Assembly: GCF_014229245.1 (NCBI RefSeq)
Contig: NZ_JAARZJ010000005.1
Location: forward strand, 119,054-183,053
Direction of reading: 5' to 3'
Source of the DNA: Listeria farberi
GTDB taxonomy: Bacteria > Bacillota > Bacilli > Lactobacillales > Listeriaceae
DNA: 64,000 bases
Shown here: positions 56,034-64,000 of the stretch, in pieces
Position numbering within the stretch: the stretch's first letter is position 1
Layout of the letters: every line of letters begins with the position of its first letter
Translations under genes and position numbers: made by a program
The notes under the pieces: generated by a model
Seen by the model: the letters and a program-made list of their open reading frames with translations, nothing else
Told to the model about the DNA's origin: nothing
Database searches by the model: none

Positions 56034-56888
56034 ATGTTAAAAGAGATACCTGTCAGCTATTCTAGCGAGCGCATTCGAAAAATACTGAAGGAGTTAGTTG
56101 TTTTAACTTATGCAGAGAAGGAATCAAAAGAGGTTGTAGAGAAGATGCAACAATTTTGGTTTTATTTTGAAGTGAGGGAAGGGAAAATTGCTGGTGTCTA
56201 TCAATCAGATATTTATCGGATAATCATTAAAATGTTTTCACGGCCGGCCGGTCATATTCTTATTTGCTGTATTCATGAATTAGCTCACCATGTAGACTTT
56301 ATCATACGTAATGAAACGAAACATGATCATACGTTTTACCAGGTATTTCATGATTTGTTAATCAGCGCTATGCGTATAAATTTGATTACTAAAGAGCAAC
56401 TTTTAGCAGTTGATGACACCAAAGACCTGGAGAACTTGCAGAAAAGACATGGTGCTATTATAGATTGGAAAGTTCCTGTGTTAGATCAAACAAAAAGAAA
56501 CGTGTGGATCAAGTGTCGAAGTTCTTTAGAGAAGAAAGATTACTTAAAGAAAGCGAAGTACCAGTATTCCTGGTTTGAAAAAGCCTGGTTCAAAGAAGTT
56601 TCTTCGCAACAAGTGCAAGTAGAAATAGACTACTTAAAACGCTTCTTTCAGGACAAAGAATTTCGGGTAGAAACAATTGGGTCAATCACTTTTTCTGTCA
56701 TGTATTATGTTTCGGTGCGTAACGGCCGAATCCATCGAGATATTCTGAAGCAACGTGGTTATTTTTATGAAGCATATGAGTTAGGAAAGTTTACCTGGAA
56801 TAAAATTATCGCTGCTTCAGACTGGCAAGAAGAAAAAGAAGCGTTGGGTAAATTAATGGGGGTGAAAGCACGTGTATTATTGAGATGA
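56034..56888 (+). CDS. Zincin-type metallopeptidase of ICE (SprT/polyvalent type)
   Basis: 284 residues, soluble. Motif HELAHHVDF with HExxH, followed by a downstream H-D-H-T-F stretch as possible third ligand. AAAGGAG ribosome site. The C-terminal half (~155-284) has Tyr/Trp-rich repeats (YQYSWFEKAWFKEV; GYFYEAYELGKFTW). Metallopeptidases of this class are common near ICE primase genes and may process entering proteins or repressors; exact target unknown. Confidence 0.75.
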   Translation: MLKEIPVSYSSERIRKILKELVVLTYAEKESKEVVEKMQQFWFYFEVREGKIAGVYQSDIYRIIIKMFSRPAGHILICCIHELAHHVDFIIRNETKHDHTFYQVFHDLLISAMRINLITKEQLLAVDDTKDLENLQKRHGAIIDWKVPVLDQTKRNVWIKCRSSLEKKDYLKKAKYQYSWFEKAWFKEVSSQQVQVEIDYLKRFFQDKEFRVETIGSITFSVMYYVSVRNGRIHRDILKQRGYFYEAYELGKFTWNKIIAASDWQEEKEALGKLMGVKARVLLR

Positions 56889-56935
56889 CGGTATATATTT
56901 ATATATAAATTATATACTATTATATAAAACTGCGG

Positions 56936-56941
56936 TATAAT
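56936..56941 (+). promoter_or_regulatory. Likely -10 box of the HicB-like gene
   Basis: TATAAT about 35 bases before the start codon, in an extremely A/T-rich palindromic stretch (56890-56935, TATATA runs) that could also serve as operator. Confidence 0.5.
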
Positions 56942-56976
56942 AAGGTATAGAATTAATTATAGTAAGGATGATTATT

Positions 56977-57366
56977 ATGAGTGATATACTTCTATATCCT
57001 ATTACCGTGAAGCGAAAGGAAGAACAGTGGTTTTATCACAGTTCCCAATTTCCGGAAATTAAAGGAAGCTCTTCTGATTTAGAAAGTTTATATCTGACAG
57101 CAAAAGAACAGTTAGAGAAAAATCTATATCAGTTGCTTCTTAATCGAAAAAGTGATGTACCTGTTTCCTGGGAAAAGGGGCATGAAAAAGTAGTAATAAT
57201 AGCTGTATCAGCCGGGGAGATTTTACAAAAGTATGGTTCTACACCGGTGAAAAAAATGGTATCTATTCCTTCTTGGCTTAGCTATCAAGCAGAAAAAGAA
57301 GGATTAAGTTTATCGAAAGTTTTACAAGAAGCATTGAAAGAAAAACTAAAAAGAACGGAGGAATAG
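56977..57366 (+). CDS. HicB-like antitoxin/regulator without HicA partner
   Basis: 129 residues. ATG 56977 has AAGGATG ahead; an ATG three codons earlier is less well placed. N-terminal HicB fold (LLYPITVKRKEEQWFYHSSQFPEI, with GSSSDLESLYLTAKEQL) and a C-terminal RHH-like domain (VSIPSWLSYQAEKEGLSLSK). HicB normally neutralises HicA mRNase, but there is no hicA frame up- or downstream. It may be a solitary regulator. Confidence 0.75.
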   Translation: MSDILLYPITVKRKEEQWFYHSSQFPEIKGSSSDLESLYLTAKEQLEKNLYQLLLNRKSDVPVSWEKGHEKVVIIAVSAGEILQKYGSTPVKKMVSIPSWLSYQAEKEGLSLSKVLQEALKEKLKRTEE

Positions 57367-57368
57367 CG

Positions 57369-57545
57369 ATGAGTTTATTTGGGACGATTGTCTACTTTAT
57401 TTTCGGATTTGGATTTAATCTTTATACAAAATTATTTAGTTTTTTAGTAGATCACGCTTTTACAGAACTAGGTATGAATATATTTTGGAGTGCCTTGTTT
57501 TTCGGTTTTATTATCGTTAGTGTGGGCATTTTCTGTACTATTTAA
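57369..57545 (+). CDS. Small two-helix membrane protein
   Basis: 58 residues; ATG after GGAGGAATAGCG, so it is well translated. Two hydrophobic helices (FGTIVYFIFGFGFNLYTKLF; FWSALFFGFIIVSVGIFCTI). Starts two bases after the HicB-like stop. Unrecognised. Confidence 0.7.
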   Translation: MSLFGTIVYFIFGFGFNLYTKLFSFLVDHAFTELGMNIFWSALFFGFIIVSVGIFCTI

Positions 57546-57649
57546 TTGTGACAGCTTATTCGTTGTACCTCTTGGTTAAAATACTAAAAGAAAGGAAACA
57601 GATGGCACATTCTAACAAATAAATGACCTAATGGAAGGAAGAATGAATC

Positions 57650-58123
57650 ATGATGAATAGAGTGGTACTAGTAGGACGTTTAACCAAAGATCCTGAATTA
57701 CGTTACACTCCAGCTGGTGTGGCTGTTGCGACTTTCACATTAGCTGTAAATCGAACCTTCACTAACCAACAAGGAGAACGAGAAGCTGACTTTATTCAAT
57801 GTGTTGTTTGGCGTAAACCGGCAGAAAATGTCGCTAATTTCCTGAAGAAGGGAAGTATGGCAGGAGTTGATGGTCGTGTTCAAACGCGTAATTACGAGGG
57901 GAACAACGGTAAAAGGGTGTATGTCACAGAAATTGTGGCAGAAAGTGTACAATTTTTAGAACCGAAAAGTAGCGCAAATGGTGGAGCTAGAGCCCCTTTT
58001 CTAGATGAACGTTCTGTCCCTCCTGAAAAAGAAATTCATCCAAGTTCGAGTAATTCACCAAGCGAGCCTTTGGAAGAAAGAAACGGACCGATAACTGTTT
58101 CAGATGATGATTTACCATTTTGA
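57650..58123 (+). CDS. ssb: Single-stranded DNA-binding protein of the ICE
   Basis: 157 residues: OB fold ([20 protein letters not shown], then [11 protein letters not shown] and [11 protein letters not shown]), Gly/Pro/Ser-rich linker and the acidic tip DDDLPF that recruits replication proteins. Start ATG with GGAAGGAAGAATG upstream. Used on the incoming transfer strand. A hairpin follows. Confidence 0.93.
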   Translation: MMNRVVLVGRLTKDPELRYTPAGVAVATFTLAVNRTFTNQQGEREADFIQCVVWRKPAENVANFLKKGSMAGVDGRVQTRNYEGNNGKRVYVTEIVAESVQFLEPKSSANGGARAPFLDERSVPPEKEIHPSSSNSPSEPLEERNGPITVSDDDLPF

Positions 58124-58170
58124 TTTATTGAAAAGGCTAAACATGAATTCTCTGTATTCATCCATGCATA

Positions 58171-58197
58171 AGGCACTCGATAAATTTTCGAGTGCCT
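58171..58197 (+). terminator. Hairpin after ssb, weak terminator
   Basis: AGGCACTCGA / TCGAGTGCCT, perfect 10-base stem with seven-base loop, but no T run on the plus strand. It may end the transfer transcript or stabilise its 3' end. Confidence 0.55.
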
Positions 58198-58224
58198 GCC
58201 ATTAAATATGCTTATTTATAAAGA

Positions 58225-58503
58225 TTACTTAAATGTTGCTACTTTAGATGGTTTGTATTTTCTTTGAAATACACCACCTCTTAAATCATAAGGAGAGAGT
58301 GTTCCACTGATTGGGTACACATAAGCAATGTTTCCTGACCCATAATAATATGCTTGATAGACAATTTTGGAACAGTATGTGGGATTTTTAGAAAATCTAC
58401 TACCTTTTAAGCTGTAGGAAGGTTTTATAGTTTGAGTTGCGCCCTTTTTAATGTATTCATAAAAGTTCTGTGTAAATGAAAGTATATTGTGATATTCTTT
58501 AAA
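58225..58503 (-). pseudogene. C-terminal fragment of a YycO/YiiX-like Cys hydrolase
   Basis: The last ~85 codons read TYCSKIVYQAYYYGSGNIAY and TLSPYDLRG, the catalytic-Cys and final segment of permuted NlpC/P60-like YycO/YiiX proteins. The N-terminal two thirds are missing; upstream (minus strand) the frame runs into sequence antisense to the DUF3139 gene and has no proper start. A remnant. Confidence 0.55.
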
Positions 58504-58537
58504 TATACAATTAATAGTATAGAGATGAGGCGTTTTT

Positions 58538-58879
58538 ATGACCAAACGAAAAAAAAATACTAGTATTGTCATTGGCAATAGTTGGTGTATTAGTTATAGG
58601 TGGTTCTTTCTTTTTGTACACGCAAAGCTCCCATAAAAAAGAAGCAAACAATCAATTTGAAAGTTATATAAATAAACAAGGAATTTCACCAAATGATATA
58701 GAGAAAAAAAGTATGGAAAAGATTATAAACAAGGTGGCTATATTTTTAATGTTATTTTTAAAGATGATCCAGCGTATACATATGAATATATCTATATGCT
58801 TAATAATGATATGACGCTACTAGTATTTAAAGACAATGTAGGCGTTGATTCTGGAATGAAACATGAACCACTTAAATAA
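58538..58879 (+). pseudogene. DUF3139-like membrane-anchored protein, two frameshifts
   Basis: Three frames joined give a normal DUF3139-type protein: MTKRKK, then ILVLSLAIVGVLVIGGSFFL to NDIEKKSMEK, then DYKQGGYIFNVIFKDDP to MKHEPLK. The first break is at a run of nine A (58549-58557; eight would restore it), the second at AAAA near 58717 (five A would restore it). Either real decay or homopolymer sequencing errors. Ribosome site GATGAGG present. Function unknown. Confidence 0.7.
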
Positions 58880-58925
58880 AAAATAGAAACCCAAAATGAA
58901 TTAGTATGTATTGTGCACACATATA

Positions 58926-58955
58926 TTGCCAAAATAGCTTCAGATGTGTTATGAT
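58926..58955 (+). promoter_or_regulatory. Promoter of the toxin-antisense RNA
   Basis: TTGCCA at 58926, 18-base gap, extended -10 TGTTATGAT (TATGAT at 58950). Start expected near 58962. Confidence 0.7.
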
Positions 58956-58961
58956 ACAACT

Positions 58962-59098
58962 GAAAAGAGAGCCATGCGCTAACATGACTCCCTCCACAGC
59001 AGTAGCACCGCTTAAAAGCCGGTGACCATTCGTTAAATATGATTTAGATAACCATTCTAACAACTCTCGTCAAAAGTGAGTTAGATGGTTATTTTTTT
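58962..59098 (+). ncRNA. Antitoxin RNA of a type I toxin-antitoxin system
   Basis: About 137 nt from the promoter above to a strong terminator (ATAACCAT-C-TAAC / GTTAGATGGTTAT with T7 at 59092-59098). Has a 5' hairpin GAG-GCCATG / CATG-ACTC as in known antitoxin RNAs of holin-like toxins. It runs towards and overlaps the 3' end of the toxin gene on the other strand, so the two RNAs share complementary tails. Confidence 0.72.
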
Positions 59099-59169
59099 GG
59101 CTTGTTAAAGTCGAGAATCAACACAACGAGGGTGGCAAATACCACCGCAAACGTCAGTGCTTCATACAT
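59089..59169 (-). CDS. Holin-like type I toxin (26 residues)
   Basis: MYEALTFAVVFATLVVLILD, followed by FNKPKK: one hydrophobic helix and a basic tail, as in the Hol_Tox/putative holin-like toxin family of Firmicutes. AAAGGAA ribosome site upstream. A likely promoter on the minus strand is the extended -10 TGGTATACT (59274-59282), giving a ~100-base leader with a CCCCCT / AGGGG-like fold. Too short for gene callers. Stabilises the ICE by killing cells that lose it (inference). Confidence 0.75.
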   Translation of the reverse strand: MYEALTFAVVFATLVVLILDFNKPKK

Positions 59170-59418
59170 AGACACGGTTATTCCTTTCTAGGAGTAAAAC
59201 CTTTATAAACCATAGGCATCACCCCCTAATGGGATTTAGCCACCATCTTTTCACAATTACTACTACTATAATTAGTATACCAGAGTAACTGTAATTTAAA
59301 AAGTTGAAGTACAACTTGTAGATTGATTAGTTCATTTTGTCTAATTAAGATAGAGAAATTAAGTCTATGAATATATGAAATATAAAGGGAAACTTAAACT
59401 AGATAATAGGGAGTTGGG

Positions 59419-61170
59419 ATGAATGTGGCATTAAATAAAAAGCAAATTGAAGAAGCTGGAATTGCTGGCCTTAAGCAGTATTTACTAGATAGTCCGTACA
59501 TTGACAGCGATCTTCCATCAAATGATAAAACACCATCTTTTGATGGAAGTCTGACAATATATACTACACCAGGGCTCAAGAAAAAGAACATGAAAGGTAT
59601 AGCTGCAATTCAAATTAAATCTACTACTAATAAAAGTATTTTAAAAAATAGAAAGTTTCCTATCGAAGTAGCAGATTTAAATAATTATTTTCATCAAAGT
59701 GGAGTTATCTTTTTTGTTATCTATGTGAATCCCAATAATATTAGACAAACGAAAATCTACTATAAAGATATGCTTTTATTTGATATAAAGGAGGCATTGA
59801 AAGGGAAAGAAGCGCAACAATCAATTAAATTAGAATTTGAAAAAATTGATGAAAATGTTTCGGATTTTCGCTTAGTTCTTGAAAATTTCTTGTACCATCA
59901 AGATTTCCAAAGTAAATTTAGTTTACAGCATGTTCAAGAAAAAGAGCCTACTAATTTTGTGATGAAATGGATTGGTGAAAAAGGAAATCAGATGAAATAT
60001 ATGCAAAAACATAGTATGTTTTTGTACACAGTTGATGGAAACCTACCAATTCCAGTCAAAAGAATTAAACCGGAAGAGCTTCAGTTTTTTACGAAAACGG
60101 AAGAAGAGTCAGTAGTATTAAATACAAAGAATTCTATAAAGTTTTCAGGTAAAAAAACGATTATAAATAATTCTATAATAGAGATTTTATTTGGACAGTA
60201 TAATGAGAACTATTTAGAAGTAAATACAGATAATAGGACAGTGCAATTTAGAACTAATTTAAAAGGTGATATAGATAATATCTTAAATTGCTTAATATTC
60301 ATGGATGACTTAAATAAAAATGGTTCTCTTTATATTGATGGACATGATTTGTCAAGTATTGAAGCTACAAATAGTGAGGCATCCGGTAGTTTTGGTAGTT
60401 ACGAAGAAACTTTAAATTTTTTCAAAGATCTAAAAACAATTATAAGCGATAATCATATACCCTTGAATATTAATTTTTTTGAACTCCCAGACAAAGATAT
60501 ACAACAACTTAATGACTTAGTGAACAATTATATTTTTCCTGGAGAAGATCGATTAATGAAATATGAATTCGCAGGATATATTTTACCTATTCTTACAGTA
60601 AATAAAAATGTAATGAATATTTTCGGTGATAATATTGTAAACCAGGTGATTTTTTATATAAAAGTAAATAAAGAATTCATAAATGCGGTACCATATATTT
60701 TTTTAGATGCAAAAACTATAATTCATGTACCATTTATTAATTACTTAGCAATTAGAGAGTCAATTAAAAATTTAAACTTAGAACAAATCGAATTAAGAGA
60801 AAGTATTACTTGGCTAGCGCTTAATTTTATTAGGGCTTATAATCAAATAGAGAAAACAGAGTTTTTAGACTTGGCTTATGACATATTAGAAGAACTACCA
60901 GAGTCTAATGAAGAACAGAACATACGCTTATTAATAAATAAAGCTCAGATTCTTAAGAGAAGAAGAACGATGTCACCAATAGTATATCAGGACTTATTAA
61001 TGGCTTTAGATAACTGTAAAAATGATACGTTTTCACAATTTGGCATTTATCTATTAATCGATGATAATGTGAAAGTGAAAGAAATTTTTAAAACTTTTGA
61101 TGAGAATTTTAAAAAATATATTTTAGAATTGCCAATCTCAGTTTTTATGGACAGTAGTTTAAGAGAGTAA
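59419..61170 (+). CDS. Protein with PD-(D/E)XK/DUF4365-like N-terminus; candidate defence gene
   Basis: 583 residues, soluble. ATG after GGGAG. N-terminal ~130 residues fit a DUF4365-type restriction-endonuclease fold: EEAGIAGLKQYLLDSPYI, Asp in PSFDGSLTIY, and the QIKST strand (Q-x-K) as the third catalytic piece. The middle is beta-rich, and the end (~440-583) is helical with TPR feel (ITWLALNFIRAYNQI; EFLDLAYDILEEL). Lower GC than the transfer genes and isolated by hairpins. Such nuclease fusions are common in ICE defence islands; the role here is inference. Confidence 0.6.
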   Translation: MNVALNKKQIEEAGIAGLKQYLLDSPYIDSDLPSNDKTPSFDGSLTIYTTPGLKKKNMKGIAAIQIKSTTNKSILKNRKFPIEVADLNNYFHQSGVIFFVIYVNPNNIRQTKIYYKDMLLFDIKEALKGKEAQQSIKLEFEKIDENVSDFRLVLENFLYHQDFQSKFSLQHVQEKEPTNFVMKWIGEKGNQMKYMQKHSMFLYTVDGNLPIPVKRIKPEELQFFTKTEEESVVLNTKNSIKFSGKKTIINNSIIEILFGQYNENYLEVNTDNRTVQFRTNLKGDIDNILNCLIFMDDLNKNGSLYIDGHDLSSIEATNSEASGSFGSYEETLNFFKDLKTIISDNHIPLNINFFELPDKDIQQLNDLVNNYIFPGEDRLMKYEFAGYILPILTVNKNVMNIFGDNIVNQVIFYIKVNKEFINAVPYIFLDAKTIIHVPFINYLAIRESIKNLNLEQIELRESITWLALNFIRAYNQIEKTEFLDLAYDILEELPESNEEQNIRLLINKAQILKRRRTMSPIVYQDLLMALDNCKNDTFSQFGIYLLIDDNVKVKEIFKTFDENFKKYILELPISVFMDSSLRE

Positions 61171-61533
61171 TGATTTATGCGAATCTAACTTAATGTTATT
61201 GAGTTAGATTGGTTAAAGTAATACTAGGATACTCTAAGAGAGAAGACGCTTTTTTGTTTTCTCTTTTTTCGTAGTATTTGAAGTTTAATACTGGTGTTGT
61301 GTAAAAATGCAAAATTTGTGAATAGAAAAGTAGGAATCATTGTACAGAGTTATTTAAAAAATGGTAGCGGATACAAAATTCCTGCTTATTTTTATGTATT
61401 TTTCCAAGTTATTTCTATAGATAGCGCCAAATGTCTGGAAGAATGCATGAAACGTATTTTTATTATAGCTAAGTTAAAGATAATTTAACTTGTGACAGTT
61501 TAATTATTTTGGCTACTAGGAGGGAAATAGAAT
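61171..61533. other. Intergenic region with three hairpins
   Basis: Hairpin AATCTAACT / AGTTAGATT (61182-61210), a terminator at 61236-61269, and AAGTTAAA / TTTAACTT (61471-61491). A 64-codon frame at 61294-61488 has no ribosome site and I do not accept it as a gene. Confidence 0.6.
61236..61269 (+). terminator. Terminator after the DUF4365-like gene
   Basis: AAGAGAGAA / TTTTCTCTT with one G-T pair; T6. Confidence 0.75.
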
Positions 61534-64000
61534 TTGAGGTTTTCGAGGAAAGAAAGGGAGCAAAAACAAAAGAATTGGCGGATGTGGAAGAAAGGAAAGC
61601 AGTGGCTTTGTGGTGCTGCTTTATTTTTCACAGTCGTTTCATCACCAGGTATGCTGGTTTTAGCGGATGAAGTAAATGCTGGTGATGCAACAGAGGTCAC
61701 AGCAGGAGATGAGACACCTCCTCTTCCAGAAGGATCTACTGAAAATGAGGGGGAAGAGACAACAGTAGAAAGCGGAACATCTTCGCCTGAGAGTGCAGAT
61801 CCGAATCAACAAGAAGAAAATACACAACATCCAGCGGAGAATAATGAAACGAATGCTGGTGAAAGGAAGAAGGCAAAGCCTAAGACGGGAAGAACCATCA
61901 CGCAACCAACAGCAATCAGTGATCTCTTTCCAGATGCTAATTTAGCAGAAGTAATACGATCTAAATTAGGAAAAGCCTCTGTGAGTGATACGGTAACACA
62001 GAGCGATTTAGATAGTATCTTCGCTTTGACTGCCAATAATAAAAATATCGCTAATATTAGTGGACTGAATCATTTATCACATTTGAATGTTTTGGTGATG
62101 AAGTACAATCAGATAAGTGATCTAAGTGAGTTGAGTGGTATTGATTTGAGGAGTGTGGAGTTGAGTGGCAACCAGATAAGTGATATAAGTGGATTGTCTG
62201 GGTTGACGAACATAGTAAGTTTAGACTTAAGCAATAATCAGCTAAGTGATATAAGTGCATTGTCTGGGTTGACGAAAATAACAACTTTGAACTTAAACGC
62301 CAATCAGCTAAGTGATATAAGTGCATTGTCTGGGTTGACGAAAATAACAACTTTGAACTTAAACGCCAATCAGCTAAGTAATCTAAGTGGGTTAAGTGGA
62401 CTAACAGAAATGGAGACTCTGAAGGTAGAACAAAATCAGCTAAGTAATCTAAATGAGTTAAGAGACATGGTAAAACTGAATTATTTATATGCGAACAACA
62501 ACCAGATAAGTGATATAAGCGGATTAAGAAATACATTATGTGGTTTTCTATATTTGAATAATAATCAGCTAAGTAGTATAGAATATCCTATAGCAAGGAA
62601 TAGAGTATATGACCATATTATAGAAAATCAACAAGTCACATTATCTGTAAAGTGGTCTAAGCAATTAGAGATACCTAATGGCTATGGGGGCTATCTACCT
62701 TCAGTACATGGGGCTTATTCTATATCTGACGGGGGAGAAGTAACAAATTCTTTGATTAAATGGACAGGAGTACCTAATGAAAGGTCGACTCTTTCTTTAT
62801 CATGGAGATACGGTATGAGTACAGGCCTTATTACTAATGGAAGTCGAAGATATAGTGGGACAACTACTGTGCTTGTAGAACCAGTCGCTGTGAAAATAAT
62901 GGTAGATAGTGATGGGAAGGCTCAAACGACTGGAGACCGAACCTTATTTGCAGAAGAACCAAGTGGATTATATTACTTGGAAGATATGTACAATTACGCA
63001 AAAGACCAATTAAATGGAACTGACTATGGGTTAATGAATATTGAAACAGATAGTAACGGTGATTATGTTATTCTAGTATCCAAAGTGGGAGCACTGAAGA
63101 AAGAAGATGCTAATGGCAATGCGGTGGGAACGGATGTTGCTTATACTCCTACCTATACAGTTGTAGGCACAGAAGATGATGCAGAACTTGTTGTTTCCTA
63201 TGATGAAGTAGTAATTGATGCACCACCAACAGGATATATATATATCTATGAGAAAGGGACTACGCAAGAAGTACGCTATACTACAGAGACAGTACTGGAT
63301 ATTTCACTCACAGATACAGATGGTGATGGAATACCACAATGGAAAGAAGACTATATTGTAAAGCAGTATCAAAGAGCAGGAGCATTAAATCCTACCTTGC
63401 CAGACGGGAGTCAAGTTCCTGGAGGGAGCATTTCTATCCCAGATGATGCAGTAGAAGGAGATCGTATTACTGTACCTGATATGATTACTGGGTCAGATGG
63501 AAAAGAATATGGTGTAGATCCAAGTGTTGTAGATACAGATCCTAATACACCAGGAGTACAGATTACATTAACAGATGATGAACAAGATATCCCGTATTTT
63601 GATATTGCTTTGTCTGAATCGGAATCCGAGTCTGCATCATTAAGTGAGTCAGAATCCATCTCGTTGAGTGAAAGCGAATCTTCTTCCTTGAGTGAAAGCG
63701 AATCCAGCTCGTTGAGCGAAAGTGAATCTTCTTCCTTGAGTGAGTCAGAATCGATTTCGCAAAGTACATCAGAATCCATCTCGTTAAGTGAATCGGAGTC
63801 TGTGTCTCAAAGTGAGAGTGAGTCTAGCTCGTTGAGCGAAAGTGAATCCTCGTCCTTGAGTGAGTCAGAATCGATTTCGCAAAGTACATCAGAATCCATC
63901 TCGTTAAGTGAATCGGAGTCTGTGTCTCAAAGTGAGAGTGAATCCAGCTCGTTGAGTGAAAGCGAATCCAGCTCGTTGAGCGAAAGTGAATCCTCGTCCT
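61534..64000 (+). CDS. LRR (internalin-like) serine-rich-repeat surface protein, 5' part
   Basis: 822 codons visible; the frame is open at the window end. TTG start 10 bases after AGGAGG. Residues ~16-50 form a long KxYKxGKxW-like signal ([18 protein letters not shown]). A Glu/Asn/Thr-rich linker follows, then ~9 leucine-rich repeats of 22 residues ([16 protein letters not shown]), related to internalins. Next come two beta-rich modules (~365-690), and from ~692 a SES-x-SLSESES serine-rich repeat to the end. Such glycosylated stalk adhesins normally leave by an accessory Sec route and end with LPXTG, neither visible here. Confidence 0.88.
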   Translation, partial: MRFSRKEREQKQKNWRMWKKGKQWLCGAALFFTVVSSPGMLVLADEVNAGDATEVTAGDETPPLPEGSTENEGEETTVESGTSSPESADPNQQEENTQHPAENNETNAGERKKAKPKTGRTITQPTAISDLFPDANLAEVIRSKLGKASVSDTVTQSDLDSIFALTANNKNIANISGLNHLSHLNVLVMKYNQISDLSELSGIDLRSVELSGNQISDISGLSGLTNIVSLDLSNNQLSDISALSGLTKITTLNLNANQLSDISALSGLTKITTLNLNANQLSNLSGLSGLTEMETLKVEQNQLSNLNELRDMVKLNYLYANNNQISDISGLRNTLCGFLYLNNNQLSSIEYPIARNRVYDHIIENQQVTLSVKWSKQLEIPNGYGGYLPSVHGAYSISDGGEVTNSLIKWTGVPNERSTLSLSWRYGMSTGLITNGSRRYSGTTTVLVEPVAVKIMVDSDGKAQTTGDRTLFAEEPSGLYYLEDMYNYAKDQLNGTDYGLMNIETDSNGDYVILVSKVGALKKEDANGNAVGTDVAYTPTYTVVGTEDDAELVVSYDEVVIDAPPTGYIYIYEKGTTQEVRYTTETVLDISLTDTDGDGIPQWKEDYIVKQYQRAGALNPTLPDGSQVPGGSISIPDDAVEGDRITVPDMITGSDGKEYGVDPSVVDTDPNTPGVQITLTDDEQDIPYFDIALSESESESASLSESESISLSESESSSLSESESSSLSESESSSLSESESISQSTSESISLSESESVSQSESESSSLSESESSSLSESESISQSTSESISLSESESVSQSESESSSLSESESSSLSESESSS
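62239..62370 (+). repeat. Perfect 66-base tandem duplication of one LRR
   Basis: 62239-62304 and 62305-62370 are identical base for base, coding for one 22-residue LRR each. A recent, in-frame unit gain in the LRR domain. Confidence 0.92.
63609..64000 (+). repeat. Serine-rich repeat DNA with 120-base period
   Basis: SES-type codons repeat; 63733-63820 recurs 120 bases later at 63853-63940 with almost no change. Continues beyond the window. Confidence 0.88.

Noticed and set aside
61294..61488. 64-codon frame between the DUF4365-like gene and the LRR gene
   Set aside because: No ribosome site, hairpins inside, no recognisable composition.
62057..62536. 159-codon minus-strand frame with [17 protein letters not shown] repeats
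   Set aside because: It is the antisense shadow of the LRR repeats, which are the supported coding frame.
63411..63779. 122-codon minus-strand frame rich in Ser/Asp/Leu
   Set aside because: Antisense of the serine-rich repeat; its regularity comes from the plus-strand repeat.

Overview
The window is chromosomal DNA of a low-GC Firmicute, and almost certainly Listeria monocytogenes. The order rpsR end, PepSY lipoprotein, agrBDCA, c-di-AMP phosphodiesterase, rplI, dnaB, purA, then the esx/ess type VII secretion (T7SSb) locus is that of the Listeria lmo0046-lmo0061 region. The AgrD peptide carries the CFMFV core known from L. monocytogenes. The genes after the T7SS block (PEP-mutase-like, Ada/Ogt, pentapeptide-repeat, 2-hydroxyacid dehydrogenase, tRNA-Lys) match lmo0075-lmo0078. 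These identifications rest on remembered synteny and motifs; no search was run.

Regions. (1) 1-9617 is conserved core: agr quorum sensing, c-di-AMP turnover, ribosome and replication genes, and purA with a PurR-type operator. (2) 9908-24551 is the T7SSb locus: esxA, esaA, essA, esaB, essB and essC. essC is frameshifted near its 3' end. Next comes a module in which a lipoprotein (DUF1672/TilA-like, presumed immunity) precedes a 662-residue lipase with a helical C-terminus (TslA-like reverse-LXG effector). A second lipoprotein follows, then a dead copy of the lipase gene that has lost its nucleophile motif. (3) 24858-28428 is the housekeeping flank. (4) tRNA-Lys(CUU) at 28514-28586 is the apparent integration site of a large integrative and conjugative element (ICE) that starts right after it and runs off the window end.

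ICE layout. A leftward integrase, ImmA-like peptidase and ImmR-like repressor face a rightward excisionase-like gene. A gene-free stretch of about 1.4 kb follows, holding five ~110-nt hairpin units of two alternating types (A-B-A-B-A). Then comes a long rightward transfer block: a membrane-anchored stalk protein, an LPXTG/thioester/SpaA-repeat adhesin, small membrane proteins including a VirB2-like one, an EssB-shaped protein, a DUF5011 surface protein, and a putative ADP-ribosyltransferase. The core machinery is VirD4, VirB6, PrgI, VirB4, VirB8-like and a CwlT-like bifunctional hydrolase. A probable oriT with several inverted repeats follows, then accessory DNA-binding proteins and a MobP2-type relaxase. 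After it lie a TOPRIM/DUF3991 protein split by an in-frame TAG, a zinc metallopeptidase, an orphan HicB-like regulator and SSB.

Right-hand cargo. There are decayed YycO-like and DUF3139 genes and a type I toxin-antitoxin locus (26-residue holin-like toxin plus convergent RNA). A 583-residue protein with a PD-(D/E)XK/DUF4365-like N-terminus is a candidate defence gene. A giant LRR plus serine-rich-repeat surface protein is cut by the window end.

The most novel-looking items are the five-fold hairpin RNA array (32493-33396), the duplicated and partly killed lipase/lipoprotein module beside a broken essC, the DUF4365-type candidate defence gene, and the ART-type protein inside the conjugation operon.
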